A stretch of 64,000 nt of DNA from JANOSH01 sp031415695. GTDB taxonomy: Bacteria; Actinomycetota; Acidimicrobiia; Acidimicrobiales; Ilumatobacteraceae. Within the stretch, counting starts at the first letter, position 1. The number at the start of each line of letters is the position of its first letter. The notes below the pieces were generated by a model. The model saw only the letters and a program-made list of their open reading frames with translations, had not been told where the DNA came from and did not search any database. Positions 43,702 to 52,199 of the stretch are shown piece by piece. The stretch covers positions 1 to 64,000 of the forward strand of contig JANOSH010000005.1 of the NCBI GenBank assembly GCA_031415695.1, written 5' to 3'. The position numbers and the translations under genes are program-made.

Positions 43702-45012
43702 GTGCCTCAGTCCGTTGCCGCGGGATTTCGTCGGATAGCCACAATTTGGGCCCTCAATGTCGGCCTTCTTGGTGCCTTCGCGATGCCGTCGTCGGCCGGT
43801 TCAATCGAAGACAAGCAGGCTCAGGCCCGTCGAATAGCTACCGAACGAGAGGTGCTTGTCGAGAAGGCCGAACGCCTCTCACAAGAGCGTGTACGTCAGG
43901 CTGGCGAGCTCGAAGTAGTCAACGCCCAACTGTCCTGGGCTGGCACGGTACTTGGCCGTCAAGAGGCGGCTGCTTCCGACCTTCAAGTTCGCATCCGCAC
44001 CATGGTCGTCAACTCCTATGTGTACGGGTCGGCGTCGACCGGGCTCAACGCACTGCTGTCTCAGGGGGCGTCGTCGGACTCGTCGGCACGGTTCGGGTAC
44101 TCGTCGTCAGTGCTCGGCGATCGAAATGATCTTCTCGACCAGTATCAGGCAACCTCGCAGGATCGTCGCAAACAGCGCGACGAGCTAGCGGTTGTTCAAC
44201 GTCGGCAAACAGAGTTGGCGACCTCTCTCGAAGCGGCGGCGTCGTCGCTCGTCAAGACCCAGAGTCAACTTGCTGCGCTGGAACTGACCGTCGGGGTCGA
44301 ACTGCAAGCGCTAGTCGCCGCTGAGCAGGTCCGCCTAGCCCGTGAGGCCGAGTTGCGGGCGCAGGCCGAAACCGAACGACGGGCCCGGCAGCTGCGAGGT
44401 GAGCAAGAACGCCAAGTCGCTGCCCAGCGCCAAGCAGCTCAGCTCGCTGTTCACGACGCGGCTCGACAAGAAACGGCCCGACGGGTAGCCACATCTACGA
44501 CAACGATTACTCGCCGTGCTATCGCCGGTCCAGCCGTAACGGCTCGACCGTCGCCTGCTACGACAGCGGGCCGAGGCTCGGCTACAACTCAGGCAACGAC
44601 GGTGCGACAGCCGACTGCCCCCCGGCCGACTGTCGCGCCGCCGCCCGACTATCCCGCTCCTTCGCCAGCCGCGGCAGTCGCCGTCCAGGCGGCCAAGTCA
44701 CAACTCGGTGTGGCTTACGTGTTCGGAGCTAATGGCCCCACCAATTTCGATTGTTCGGGTCTTACGCAGTGGGCATGGGCAAAAGCCGGGGTAAGTATGT
44801 CCCATTACACCGTGTCGCAATACAACGAGTTCCCGAGAGTGCCTCTCGATGCGTTGCAGCCAGGCGACCTGGTGTTCTTCAACGTCGACCTCGGGCATAT
44901 GGGCATGTACATCGGGGGCGGCTTGTACATCCATGCCCCGAGAACCGGTGATGTTGTCAGGATTGCAACCCTGGGCGGTAGAAACACCGTGGGGGCTGTG
45001 CGCCCCGGCTAG
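43702..45012 (+). CDS. Secreted NlpC/P60 peptidoglycan endopeptidase (RipA-like)
   Basis: The protein has 436 residues from GTG 43702. A signal sequence (LLGAFAMPSSAGS) is followed by a coiled coil to about residue 255, rich in Gln, Glu and Arg. A Thr/Pro linker and a C-terminal NlpC/P60 domain follow. The catalytic residues are C351 (NFDCSGLTQWAW), H399 (DLGHMGMYIGG) and H411 (YIHAPRTGD). The coiled coil is typical of autoinhibited hydrolases that cut D-Glu-mDAP bonds at the septum during cell separation. Confidence 0.93.
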   Translation: MPQSVAAGFRRIATIWALNVGLLGAFAMPSSAGSIEDKQAQARRIATEREVLVEKAERLSQERVRQAGELEVVNAQLSWAGTVLGRQEAAASDLQVRIRTMVVNSYVYGSASTGLNALLSQGASSDSSARFGYSSSVLGDRNDLLDQYQATSQDRRKQRDELAVVQRRQTELATSLEAAASSLVKTQSQLAALELTVGVELQALVAAEQVRLAREAELRAQAETERRARQLRGEQERQVAAQRQAAQLAVHDAARQETARRVATSTTTITRRAIAGPAVTARPSPATTAGRGSATTQATTVRQPTAPRPTVAPPPDYPAPSPAAAVAVQAAKSQLGVAYVFGANGPTNFDCSGLTQWAWAKAGVSMSHYTVSQYNEFPRVPLDALQPGDLVFFNVDLGHMGMYIGGGLYIHAPRTGDVVRIATLGGRNTVGAVRPG

Positions 45013-45071
45013 ACAGCACCGGCCGTGGCGACTTGCGAAGTCTGGTGCGGGTCGGTCCCAGGGGTGCCTGA

Positions 45072-45086
45072 TGGCAAAGTTTGCCA
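45072..45086 (+). promoter_or_regulatory. Perfect palindrome upstream of the ParD-like gene
   Basis: TGGCAAA-G-TTTGCCA has perfect 7-bp arms and lies 22 bp before the antitoxin start. It is a strong candidate for the ParD/ParDE autoregulatory operator. Confidence 0.65.
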
Positions 45087-45108
45087 AAACAGCGCTAGGC
45101 TTGCCTTC

Positions 45109-45342
45109 ATGACGACGATGAATGTGTCGATCCCGAGCGAGCTTAAGGCGTTTGTCGATAGGCAGGTTGACGCCGGCGCGTACAGTTCGACGAGCGAGTT
45201 CGTTCGTGACCTTATTCGGCGTGAACAAGACCGACAACGACTTCGGAGTCTGTTGCTCGACGGCGCAGCCTCGGCACCCGGGCCGATAGCCGACAACGCG
45301 TACTTTGCCTCGTTACGCGAACGAGTCCGCGATCGTCACTGA
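45109..45342 (+). CDS. ParD-like antitoxin (CopG family)
   Basis: The protein has 77 residues from ATG 45109. The ribbon-helix-helix domain reads TTMNVSIPSELKAFVDRQVD then YSSTSEFVRDLIRREQDR. A disordered C-terminal part would cover the ParE toxin. It precedes the toxin gene by 5 bp and lies just after a perfect palindrome. Confidence 0.88.
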   Translation: MTTMNVSIPSELKAFVDRQVDAGAYSSTSEFVRDLIRREQDRQRLRSLLLDGAASAPGPIADNAYFASLRERVRDRH

Positions 45343-45347
45343 AACTC

Positions 45348-45671
45348 ATGACGTCACGCCAGGAGCAGTTTCGATCGCTCGCGAACTCGGACATCGAAGC
45401 GGCGGTCGAATACTATTGCGTCGAAGGCGGTGACACGCTTGCCGTCGAGTTCGTAGACGCCATCCAGCAGGCGGTCGAGCGGGTGAGGCGCTTGCCAAAC
45501 GCCGGGTCGTTGCGCTTCTCGTACGAACTGGGAATTGCGGACCTTCGGGCGTGGAGAACACAACGGTTTCCGTACGTAATCTTCTGCGTACCCCACGGCG
45601 ATCGGATCGACGTGCTGCGAGTGCTACACAGTCAACGAGATATCCCGGTGGCTTTTGCCGATGGCAGTTGA
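45348..45671 (+). CDS. ParE/RelE-superfamily toxin
   Basis: The protein has 107 residues. Typical ParE features are SDIEAAVEYYCVEGG, FVDAIQQAVERVRRLPNAGS, LRAWRTQRFPYVIFCVPHGD and IDVLRVLHSQRDIP near the C-terminus. ParE toxins poison DNA gyrase. The pair opens a small accessory patch that also contains the broken acyl-CoA synthetase gene. Confidence 0.88.
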   Translation: MTSRQEQFRSLANSDIEAAVEYYCVEGGDTLAVEFVDAIQQAVERVRRLPNAGSLRFSYELGIADLRAWRTQRFPYVIFCVPHGDRIDVLRVLHSQRDIPVAFADGS

Positions 45672-45728
45672 CCGGTCCACAAATCGTTCGGACTGTGCGG
45701 CGGAGTTGGCTGTGCGTACGATGCGGGG

Positions 45729-47004
45729 ATGGGGCCTGTCACGGAGCTATATACGATTCCCGATCTGCTTGTCCGTGCTGCGGAACGAGACCCCGACGGC
45801 GATTGCCTCGTTTTCCCGAATGAGCACATCACGTTCCGGTCCCAACTCGACCGAGCCGTGTTGGTCGCCCGGTCGCTTATCGCGCTCGGTGTGGGCAAGG
45901 GCGACCATGTCGCGATGGTGCTGCCGAGGCCTTCCGCGATCTGCCTCGGCCCGCCAGCGCGCCCCTGCTGGAGACGGTCGTGGTGATCGGTTCGACGACA
46001 CCGACAGGAACCATGGGCTGGAAAGAGTCCGGCACCTCGCCGAAACGGTCGAGCCCCTGGCAGTCGACCGACTTCGCAGCCGGGTTGCGATTCGCGACGT
46101 CGGGCTCATGATGTACACCTCTGGCACAACGGCGATGCCGAAGGGCTGCCCGCTCTCGTACGAAGCGCTCGTACGCCCGGCACTGGAAGCAGGACGCTCA
46201 CGATTCGAACTCGTGGCCGGCGACCGCATGTGGGACCCCTTGCCAATGTTCCATATGAGCTTCGTTCTGCCTTTTATCGCCTGCCTCGATGCCGGTGCCG
46301 CGCTGCTCTCGATGCACCGCTTCGAACCGGGAGAAGCACTTGGCTATATGGAACGGGAACGGGTAACGGTCAACTTCGCGTCGTTCCCGACGATCACCGA
46401 GGCGTTCCTCAACCATCCCGACTTCGCCACGACCAATCTTGACTTCCGGCTGATCAACAACGTTGCTCCCCCCGACGTGCTCCGCTCGATGCAGGCCCGC
46501 ATGCCGTTCGCCCGTCACATCTCGGCCTACGGCCTGACCGAAGCCGGTGGCGTCGTCGCGTTCAGCGAGCCGTCCGACACGCACGAGCAGCGCGCCACGA
46601 CGAGCGGCCGGCCGTTGCGTGGTATCGAGGTTCAGATCCGCGACCTCGAAACCGATGAGGTCGCCAGTGTCGGCGAGCCGGGCGAGATCCTGCTGCGGGG
46701 CTATTGCTTGTTCGAGGGCTACTACAAGGACGCCGTCAAGAACGCTGAGACCCACACCAACGACGGCTGGTTCCGCACCGGAGACATCGCATCGCTCGAC
46801 AACGACGGCCGTATCTCGTACCTCGGACGGGCCAAAGACATGCTGAAAGTCGGGGGCGAGAACGTGGCCGCCGCCTCGTTCAAAATCCCGCGCTCTGTGC
46901 GTTTCGTGACGGAGTGGCCGATGTCGGCGACCAAGATCCAGAAGTACGTTCTGCGTCAGGCCATCGCCGAGGATATGTGGCCTCCTCCCATGCGGCTACG
47001 GTGA
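45729..47004 (+). pseudogene. Broken acyl-CoA synthetase (AMP-dependent ligase)
   Basis: The N-terminus (TIPDLLVRAAERDPDGDCLV, ALGVGKGDHVAMVLP) lies in one frame that ends at 45986. The core continues in another: GLMMYTSGTTAMPKGCPLSY (P-loop), ISAYGLTEAGGVVAFSEP, DGWFRTGDIASLDNDGRI and GGENVAA. About 90 residues between HVAMVLP and the P-loop region are missing. About 60 residues between GGENVAA and FKIPRSVRFVTEWPMSATKI are also lost, removing most of the mobile C-terminal domain. Two deletions and a frameshift make it non-functional. Confidence 0.85.
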
Positions 47005-47008
47005 CCCG

Positions 47009-48133
47009 ATGGGGATCACACCGGATGAGTTCGCAAGGTCGTACGTCGCCGAGATGGCCGGAACGGCGATGGACCTCGACCTCGACCGGCTGGTCACTTC
47101 GCCGAGTGGCCTGACGGCGGAGGGAATGATGTCGGCCATCGCCCACCCCGAGATGGGGAGGCTTGGCATCACGATGATGGCCGACTTCATGAAGCCGGAG
47201 GGGTCGCTCTATTACGACGCGATCTTTGGTGCCTACCACGGCCAGAAGGATATTCGGGGCTGGCTTGTACCGGCGATGGCCGACATTGAGTTCATTGACT
47301 TCGTGCCCACAGGCGAGTCGGTGTTCTTCGATGATGGCGAGGGTACCTCCTCGCTCGACGAGTGGCAGATGGTCATGAACCTCGGCGACGACAAGATCCC
47401 GCTTTCTCGTGGTGTTAGCGTTCGCCGTTACCGAGATGGCTGGATCATCTGGGCCTGCGATGTGTACGACACGGCCGCGTTCCGCCAGCCGCCGCCGCCG
47501 GAGATGGCGAACATTCCGGGTATGCCGAGCGAGCCGCCGCCGCCGCTTCCGCCGTGGCCCCGGGTCGAGTGGACGACCAACACCTCGGTCACCCACGCTC
47601 CACTCTCGGAGGCGGCCAAGGTGTGGGTTGCGAAACGCCAAGTATCGGGCAGTTCGCCGTTGGTCGAGGCACCGAGCGGGTTGAGTAACGCCGACATCCA
47701 TGCCCTCACTCACGACCCGGACCTCGGCTATGACTTCGATCTGCAAAGCGACCTCTTCCACCCGACCGACTCGATCTACATCGATCCGCTTTTCGGCGAG
47801 TTCCGTGGCCAGGCCGCCATTCGCGAGTGGCTCACCGACATCATGCCGCGCGCCGGGGCTCTCGCTTTCGAGCCGCTCGGTAAGCCGCTGTTCGACGGGA
47901 CCACGTCAGTGCTCGAATGGAAGCAGATGGCAATCGCGCCCGACGGCACGCGCACGATGATGCTGCGCGGGACGAGCGTGCGGCGTCATGCCGACGGGTG
48001 GATTGTGTACGCCGCCGACTATTTTGACACCGCACCTCTTGGTGACCCCGACATCCAAGCGGCCGCCATGGCGTCGGGCGGCACCATCACCGCCGCCGAT
48101 GTCATCAAGTACCGCTCGCGAAGCGCTACGTGA
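47009..48133 (+). CDS. Tandem SnoaL/NTF2-like domain protein
   Basis: The protein has 374 residues. Two related halves are visible: YYDAIFGAYHGQKDIRGWL / RGVSVRRYRDGWIIWACDVY and IYIDPLFGEFRGQAAIREWL / RGTSVRRHADGWIVYAADYF. They are joined by a Pro-rich linker (PPPPLPPWPRVEW). SnoaL-like folds are small cone-shaped enzymes or binding proteins (cyclases, isomerases, hydrolases). It starts 4 bp after the acyl-CoA synthetase remnant and may once have shared its pathway. Confidence 0.78.
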   Translation: MGITPDEFARSYVAEMAGTAMDLDLDRLVTSPSGLTAEGMMSAIAHPEMGRLGITMMADFMKPEGSLYYDAIFGAYHGQKDIRGWLVPAMADIEFIDFVPTGESVFFDDGEGTSSLDEWQMVMNLGDDKIPLSRGVSVRRYRDGWIIWACDVYDTAAFRQPPPPEMANIPGMPSEPPPPLPPWPRVEWTTNTSVTHAPLSEAAKVWVAKRQVSGSSPLVEAPSGLSNADIHALTHDPDLGYDFDLQSDLFHPTDSIYIDPLFGEFRGQAAIREWLTDIMPRAGALAFEPLGKPLFDGTTSVLEWKQMAIAPDGTRTMMLRGTSVRRHADGWIVYAADYFDTAPLGDPDIQAAAMASGGTITAADVIKYRSRSAT

Positions 48134-48356
48134 CGAGGTTGATGATAATGATGACGAACCCGACGACAGCGGCGGCGGCGCTGAGCCGCATGGCTGTTCG
48201 CAGGCTAGCCATGCCATCGTCCTTGAGCGCCCGCTTGAGCGCGAAGCCGCCGGTGATGCCGTAGGTGTCGCGTAGTTTGCGGCTCACCAGAAACGACGAC
48301 CAGACAACGCCGAATGCTCCGGCAAGTACGAGCACTGCGCCGAGCAACATACTCAA
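48126..48356 (-). CDS. Small two-helix membrane protein
   Basis: The protein has 76 residues, with hydrophobic segments at both ends (LLGAVLVLAGAFGVVWSSFL and LSAAAAVVGFVIIIINLV) around a basic loop. No family is recognised. It lies 12 bp after the VWA gene on the same strand and may belong to that operon. It overlaps the end of the convergent SnoaL gene by 8 bp. Confidence 0.65.
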   Translation of the reverse strand: MSMLLGAVLVLAGAFGVVWSSFLVSRKLRDTYGITGGFALKRALKDDGMASLRTAMRLSAAAAVVGFVIIIINLVT

Positions 48357-48368
48357 GACGTTAGCGGC

Positions 48369-49625
48369 TCAAGACCCCTTGGTGATTACGGCTGCCAATT
48401 CAGCCATGGCGTCAAGCGAGTGTCCTTCGACGAAGTTATCGACGTACGGAAGCGCTGTGGCCATGCCGCGTGCAAGCGGCGCGTATCCAGGGGTCACCTT
48501 GAGAGGGTTCACCCATACGATCTGATGTGCGACTCGTTTGAGTCGAGCCATCTGCTCGCCCAACTCGGCTGGGTCGCCACGATCCCAGCCGTCAGACAGG
48601 ATCACAACGGTGGCGCCGCGGGCCATGCCGCGCACACCCCAATCGTCGTTGAACGATCGCAGACCCTCTCCGAGCCGTGTGCCGCCGGACCAATCCGTCA
48701 CCGTAGCGGCAGCGCGGGCAAGCGCTCGGTCTGGATCACGATTCGATAGTTCTCGGGTGACCCGCGTGAGTCGCGTGCCAAGGGTGAATACCTCGACGCG
48801 TTGGCGACCAACTACGGCGGCGTGGACAAACCGTAGGAACGCCCGAGCATAGGGCTCCATGGAACCAGACACATCCAAGATAAGCACTAGGCGGCGGGAT
48901 CGTTCCCCTTGTTCAAAGTGCAGGCGGGTGATTGGTTCACCCCCGGTTCGAAGCGCTCTACGAACCGTGCGTCGCATGTCGATTGGTCCTCGTGTCGCCC
49001 GGGTGCTTACCAATCGGCGGGATCGTCGTCGCGCCCCCACGAGCCGTAGCCGTGTCATGAGGGCGTGCGCTTCAGCAAGTTCCGTATCGGTGTAGGTCGA
49101 AAAGTCTTTCGACCGCAGGATCTCTTGGGCCGAGAACCGCAGATGAATCGACGGACCATCGTGTGGAGGGTTATCGGTGTCTTCGTCGCCGTTCTCGTCG
49201 TCGTCAGCATCGACAGTAATGGCGATGGTCTGTTCCTTTGCTGGTGCCGTGAACGGAACCGATACCGATCGTCGATCCCAAAAGACACTGAAGGCCCGGT
49301 CATAGACCGGCACGTCTTCGGGGCGGCGCAACAAGGTCGACATGCCGGACCAGTAGACGGCCGAGCGGTCAACGAGACCGACGGCGTCGAGCGCGGCACT
49401 GAAGTTCAGCACGGTATCGACGGGCACCGTCATGCCGGTGGCCCGCAAGAGTCGGGCGAACGCCACGGCAACTCGTACTGCCGGAGTGACGACGCGATCG
49501 CCAATCCGGTCACCCGGGGCGGCCAGGGCGTCGAGATCACGAAACGTGGGTGCTGTCGTGAGGCCTCGTTGCGGCTCGTAGTTGGTGGGGATGACGAACG
49601 CTGGCGCGTCGCCTTCCTCATCCAT
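48369..49625 (-). CDS. CoxE-like VWA domain protein
   Basis: The protein has 418 residues from ATG 49625, overlapping the MoxR gene end by 8 bp. The C-terminal VWA domain has an intact MIDAS: LVLILDVSGSMEPYARAF (DxSxS), DWSGGTRLGEGL (Thr) and VVILSDGWDRGDP (Asp). The N-terminal region follows the CoxE pattern (VPVDTVLNFSAALDAVGLVD, LRRPEDVPVYDRAFSVFWD). CoxE works with the MoxR ATPase CoxD in maturing molybdenum hydroxylases such as CO dehydrogenase, whose structural genes lie 5 kb away on the same strand. Confidence 0.9.
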   Translation of the reverse strand: MDEEGDAPAFVIPTNYEPQRGLTTAPTFRDLDALAAPGDRIGDRVVTPAVRVAVAFARLLRATGMTVPVDTVLNFSAALDAVGLVDRSAVYWSGMSTLLRRPEDVPVYDRAFSVFWDRRSVSVPFTAPAKEQTIAITVDADDDENGDEDTDNPPHDGPSIHLRFSAQEILRSKDFSTYTDTELAEAHALMTRLRLVGARRRSRRLVSTRATRGPIDMRRTVRRALRTGGEPITRLHFEQGERSRRLVLILDVSGSMEPYARAFLRFVHAAVVGRQRVEVFTLGTRLTRVTRELSNRDPDRALARAAATVTDWSGGTRLGEGLRSFNDDWGVRGMARGATVVILSDGWDRGDPAELGEQMARLKRVAHQIVWVNPLKVTPGYAPLARGMATALPYVDNFVEGHSLDAMAELAAVITKGS

Positions 49626-50538
49626 GCAGTTGGCCCCGCTCGAACGCCTGGCGCACAACGTCGGCAACGCCGTGGGCAGTAACGCGTTGGGAGTCCTCGC
49701 GGTACTTCAACACCGTGCCCAACGTGGCTCGCACTGCAGACTCGTTCAGCTCTGTTTGGCCGAGCACGGCCAACGCCGTTGCCCAGTCGATGGTCTCGGC
49801 AACTCCGGGTGGCTTATACAAGCCGAGGCCGCGCATCGCCTCGACTGCAGCCGCTACTTGTCGAGCGAGGCTCTCGGTGGCCTGGGGTGCTCGAAGGCGC
49901 AGAATCTTGACCTCGCGTTCGAAGTCGGGATGCTCGACCCAGTGGTAGAGGCACCGTCGTTTGAGCGCATCATGCACATCACGGGTTCGGTTCGACGTGA
50001 GAATAACAATGGGGGGAGTCTCGGCCCGGAAGGTACCGAGTTCGGGCACGGTGATCTGGTAGTCCGATAACACCTCGAGCAGGTATGCCTCGAATTCGTC
50101 GTCGGCGCGATCGATCTCGTCGATAAGAAGCACGGGGGGCGGCCCTGTTCGATGCGAGATGGCGCGAAGCAGCGCACGGCGGACAAGGAACCGCTCGGAG
50201 TACAGCTCGTTCTCGACCGTTTCGAGGTCGGCACCTTGTACCCGTCCAACGGCCTCGGCGGCCCGAAGATGGAGAAGTTGGCGGCTGTGATCCCACTCGT
50301 ACACCGCTTGGGCGGCGTCGATACCTTCGTAGCATTGCAAGCGGATGAGCTCACCGCCCGTCCAGCGGGCTATGACCTTGGCTACCTCGGTTTTTCCTAC
50401 TCCCGCCTCGCCCTCCAACAGCAGCGGGCGTCGCAGCGTCATGGCCAAGAAGATGGCGGTAGCCAGCCCCTCGTCGGGCAGATAATCATGAGCAGCGAGC
50501 GCCTGTGTCACATCGTCGACGTTGGCTGGTTGAGGCAT
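49618..50538 (-). CDS. MoxR-family AAA+ ATPase (CoxD-like)
   Basis: The protein has 306 residues from ATG 50538; sequence upstream in frame is unrelated. Walker A is GEAGVGKT (43-50), Walker B is VLLIDEIDRADDEFEAYLLE, and VILTSNRTRDVHDALKRRC is the sensor region. In the cox system CoxD remodels apo-CO dehydrogenase to build its CuSMoO2 centre together with CoxE, and here the VWA partner overlaps it. A different MoxR client is possible. Confidence 0.92.
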   Translation of the reverse strand: MPQPANVDDVTQALAAHDYLPDEGLATAIFLAMTLRRPLLLEGEAGVGKTEVAKVIARWTGGELIRLQCYEGIDAAQAVYEWDHSRQLLHLRAAEAVGRVQGADLETVENELYSERFLVRRALLRAISHRTGPPPVLLIDEIDRADDEFEAYLLEVLSDYQITVPELGTFRAETPPIVILTSNRTRDVHDALKRRCLYHWVEHPDFEREVKILRLRAPQATESLARQVAAAVEAMRGLGLYKPPGVAETIDWATALAVLGQTELNESAVRATLGTVLKYREDSQRVTAHGVADVVRQAFERGQLHG

Positions 50539-50585
50539 CAGTGCAGCGTACTCAACGCCCGAGAATGAGTGCTTGCGAATCACAT

Positions 50586-51986
50586 TCAAGAATCGAAGCC
50601 AAGGCCAAGACGGTCGAGTGATTTGAGCCAAGCATTTCGTTTTCCGGTGCGGTCTTCGCGATCGAGGCTCCACCGTGTTGCTTGGATGCCTGCGAAGCGG
50701 AACGGCTCGGGCGGAAACGGGATGGGCTTGTTCTTCACGAAGTCCAACTGTGTGGCCTTGGACCGTTTGCCATCGAGTAGGTCGAGCATTACTTCGGCCC
50801 CAAACCGGGTAGCAGCCACACCAAGCCCGGTATACCCAATGGCATATGCGGCTCGTCCACCCATGGCACGACCCCAAAACACGCAGAACCTGGTGCACGT
50901 GTCGATTGCTCCACCCCAGATGTGCGAGAACTTTAAGCCTTCGAGCTGTGGGAACGTCATGAAAAAGTGCTGGCTGAGTTTGGCATGGGTCTCGGGCCGT
51001 TGTTCGAGGTTCGGGTTGACCTTGCCGCCAAAGTAGTAGATGACATCGTACCCGCCCCACAGGATGCGGTTGTCGGCGGTAAGGCGGTAATAGTGGAATT
51101 GGTTGGTGAAGTCCGACAGTCCTTGACGGCGAGCCCAGCCAAGCGAGTCGAGTTGGGCTGGCGTTAGCGGCTCGGTAGCCATGCAGTAGTCGTATACCGG
51201 CAAGACATACTGCTTGATGCGGCGCAGGAGCGGTGGATACGCGTTGGTGCACAGGGCCACTCGGGCGGCGCGTACGTGGGCCAGGGGAGTAGTGATCATG
51301 ACTCCAACACCGTCGCGTTCGATCTTGGTGGCCTTGGTGTCCTCGTAGATGCGTACCCCGAGCGACTCGGCTGCTGCTTTAAGCCCCCACACCAAACGCG
51401 CAGGATCCACGAGTGCGGCGCGATCGCGTCGTTCCAGGCCGGCGAGGTATGTGGGGGAACTGATTTCAGATCGCATAGCCTCGAGGTCGAGCCAATCGAC
51501 GCGATGCCCGAGGGCTCGAAGCTGGCGGTAGTCGTCGCGTAGCTCATCGACGTTGTGCGGCGTGGTGGCAACATCGATCACGCCGGTGCGTTCATAATCG
51601 CAATCGATTCGGTAGCGGTCAATGGCGGCTTCGATCTCGTTGAGATTGTTGAGACCCATCTCCTCGAGAATGGCTAGTTCGTCGCCGAACCGTTCCTGAC
51701 CGTTGCCGACGCCGTGGGTGAGGCTTGATTCCATAAAGCCGCCGTTGCGTCCCGACGCACCTGAGCCAATGTCTCCGGCCTCGACGAGCACAATGTCGCG
51801 GCCCGGTTCGCGTTCTTTGGCGATGATGGCGGTCCACAGGCCCGTATAGCCTCCGCCGACGATGCACAGATCGCAGCTTTCGGCGTGCACGAGGGTTGGA
51901 TTCGAGTCGGGTTCGTCGGCGTCGTCATACCAGTAGGGATATGTGTCGGCGTCGGCGATGGCGTCGAGGTGAGCGTCGTTGTTCAC
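50586..51986 (-). CDS. FAD-dependent amine/amino-acid oxidase (DAO family)
   Basis: The protein has 466 residues. The dinucleotide-binding motif CDLCIVGGGYTGLWTAIIAK is followed by VLVEAGDIGSGASGRNGGF, the signature of PuuB/OrdL-type oxidoreductases. GYTGLGVAATRFGAEVMLDL near the end closes the FAD site. It would oxidise a secondary amine, polyamine or D-amino acid. It lies 47 bp upstream of the MoxR gene on the same strand, without an obvious functional link. Confidence 0.9.
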   Translation of the reverse strand: MNNDAHLDAIADADTYPYWYDDADEPDSNPTLVHAESCDLCIVGGGYTGLWTAIIAKEREPGRDIVLVEAGDIGSGASGRNGGFMESSLTHGVGNGQERFGDELAILEEMGLNNLNEIEAAIDRYRIDCDYERTGVIDVATTPHNVDELRDDYRQLRALGHRVDWLDLEAMRSEISSPTYLAGLERRDRAALVDPARLVWGLKAAAESLGVRIYEDTKATKIERDGVGVMITTPLAHVRAARVALCTNAYPPLLRRIKQYVLPVYDYCMATEPLTPAQLDSLGWARRQGLSDFTNQFHYYRLTADNRILWGGYDVIYYFGGKVNPNLEQRPETHAKLSQHFFMTFPQLEGLKFSHIWGGAIDTCTRFCVFWGRAMGGRAAYAIGYTGLGVAATRFGAEVMLDLLDGKRSKATQLDFVKNKPIPFPPEPFRFAGIQATRWSLDREDRTGKRNAWLKSLDRLGLGFDS

Positions 51987-52199
51987 GGTTCAACCAATCC
52001 TGGGGTCGGACTGAGGATATCGCACGCTTGCCGACAGCATGTCTTTGCCGTACCAGGTGAATTTCTTGCATTTCCTTGACAAACGTTGCGGTGTCCAAAG
52101 ATTGATTTAAGTTCGTCCGAGTTATTCAAGAGCCTTGATAGTACGCCGATCTTGGTTGGGCACGACCTCCAGGTCCTGGCCACATCGGAGCACGCAAAT

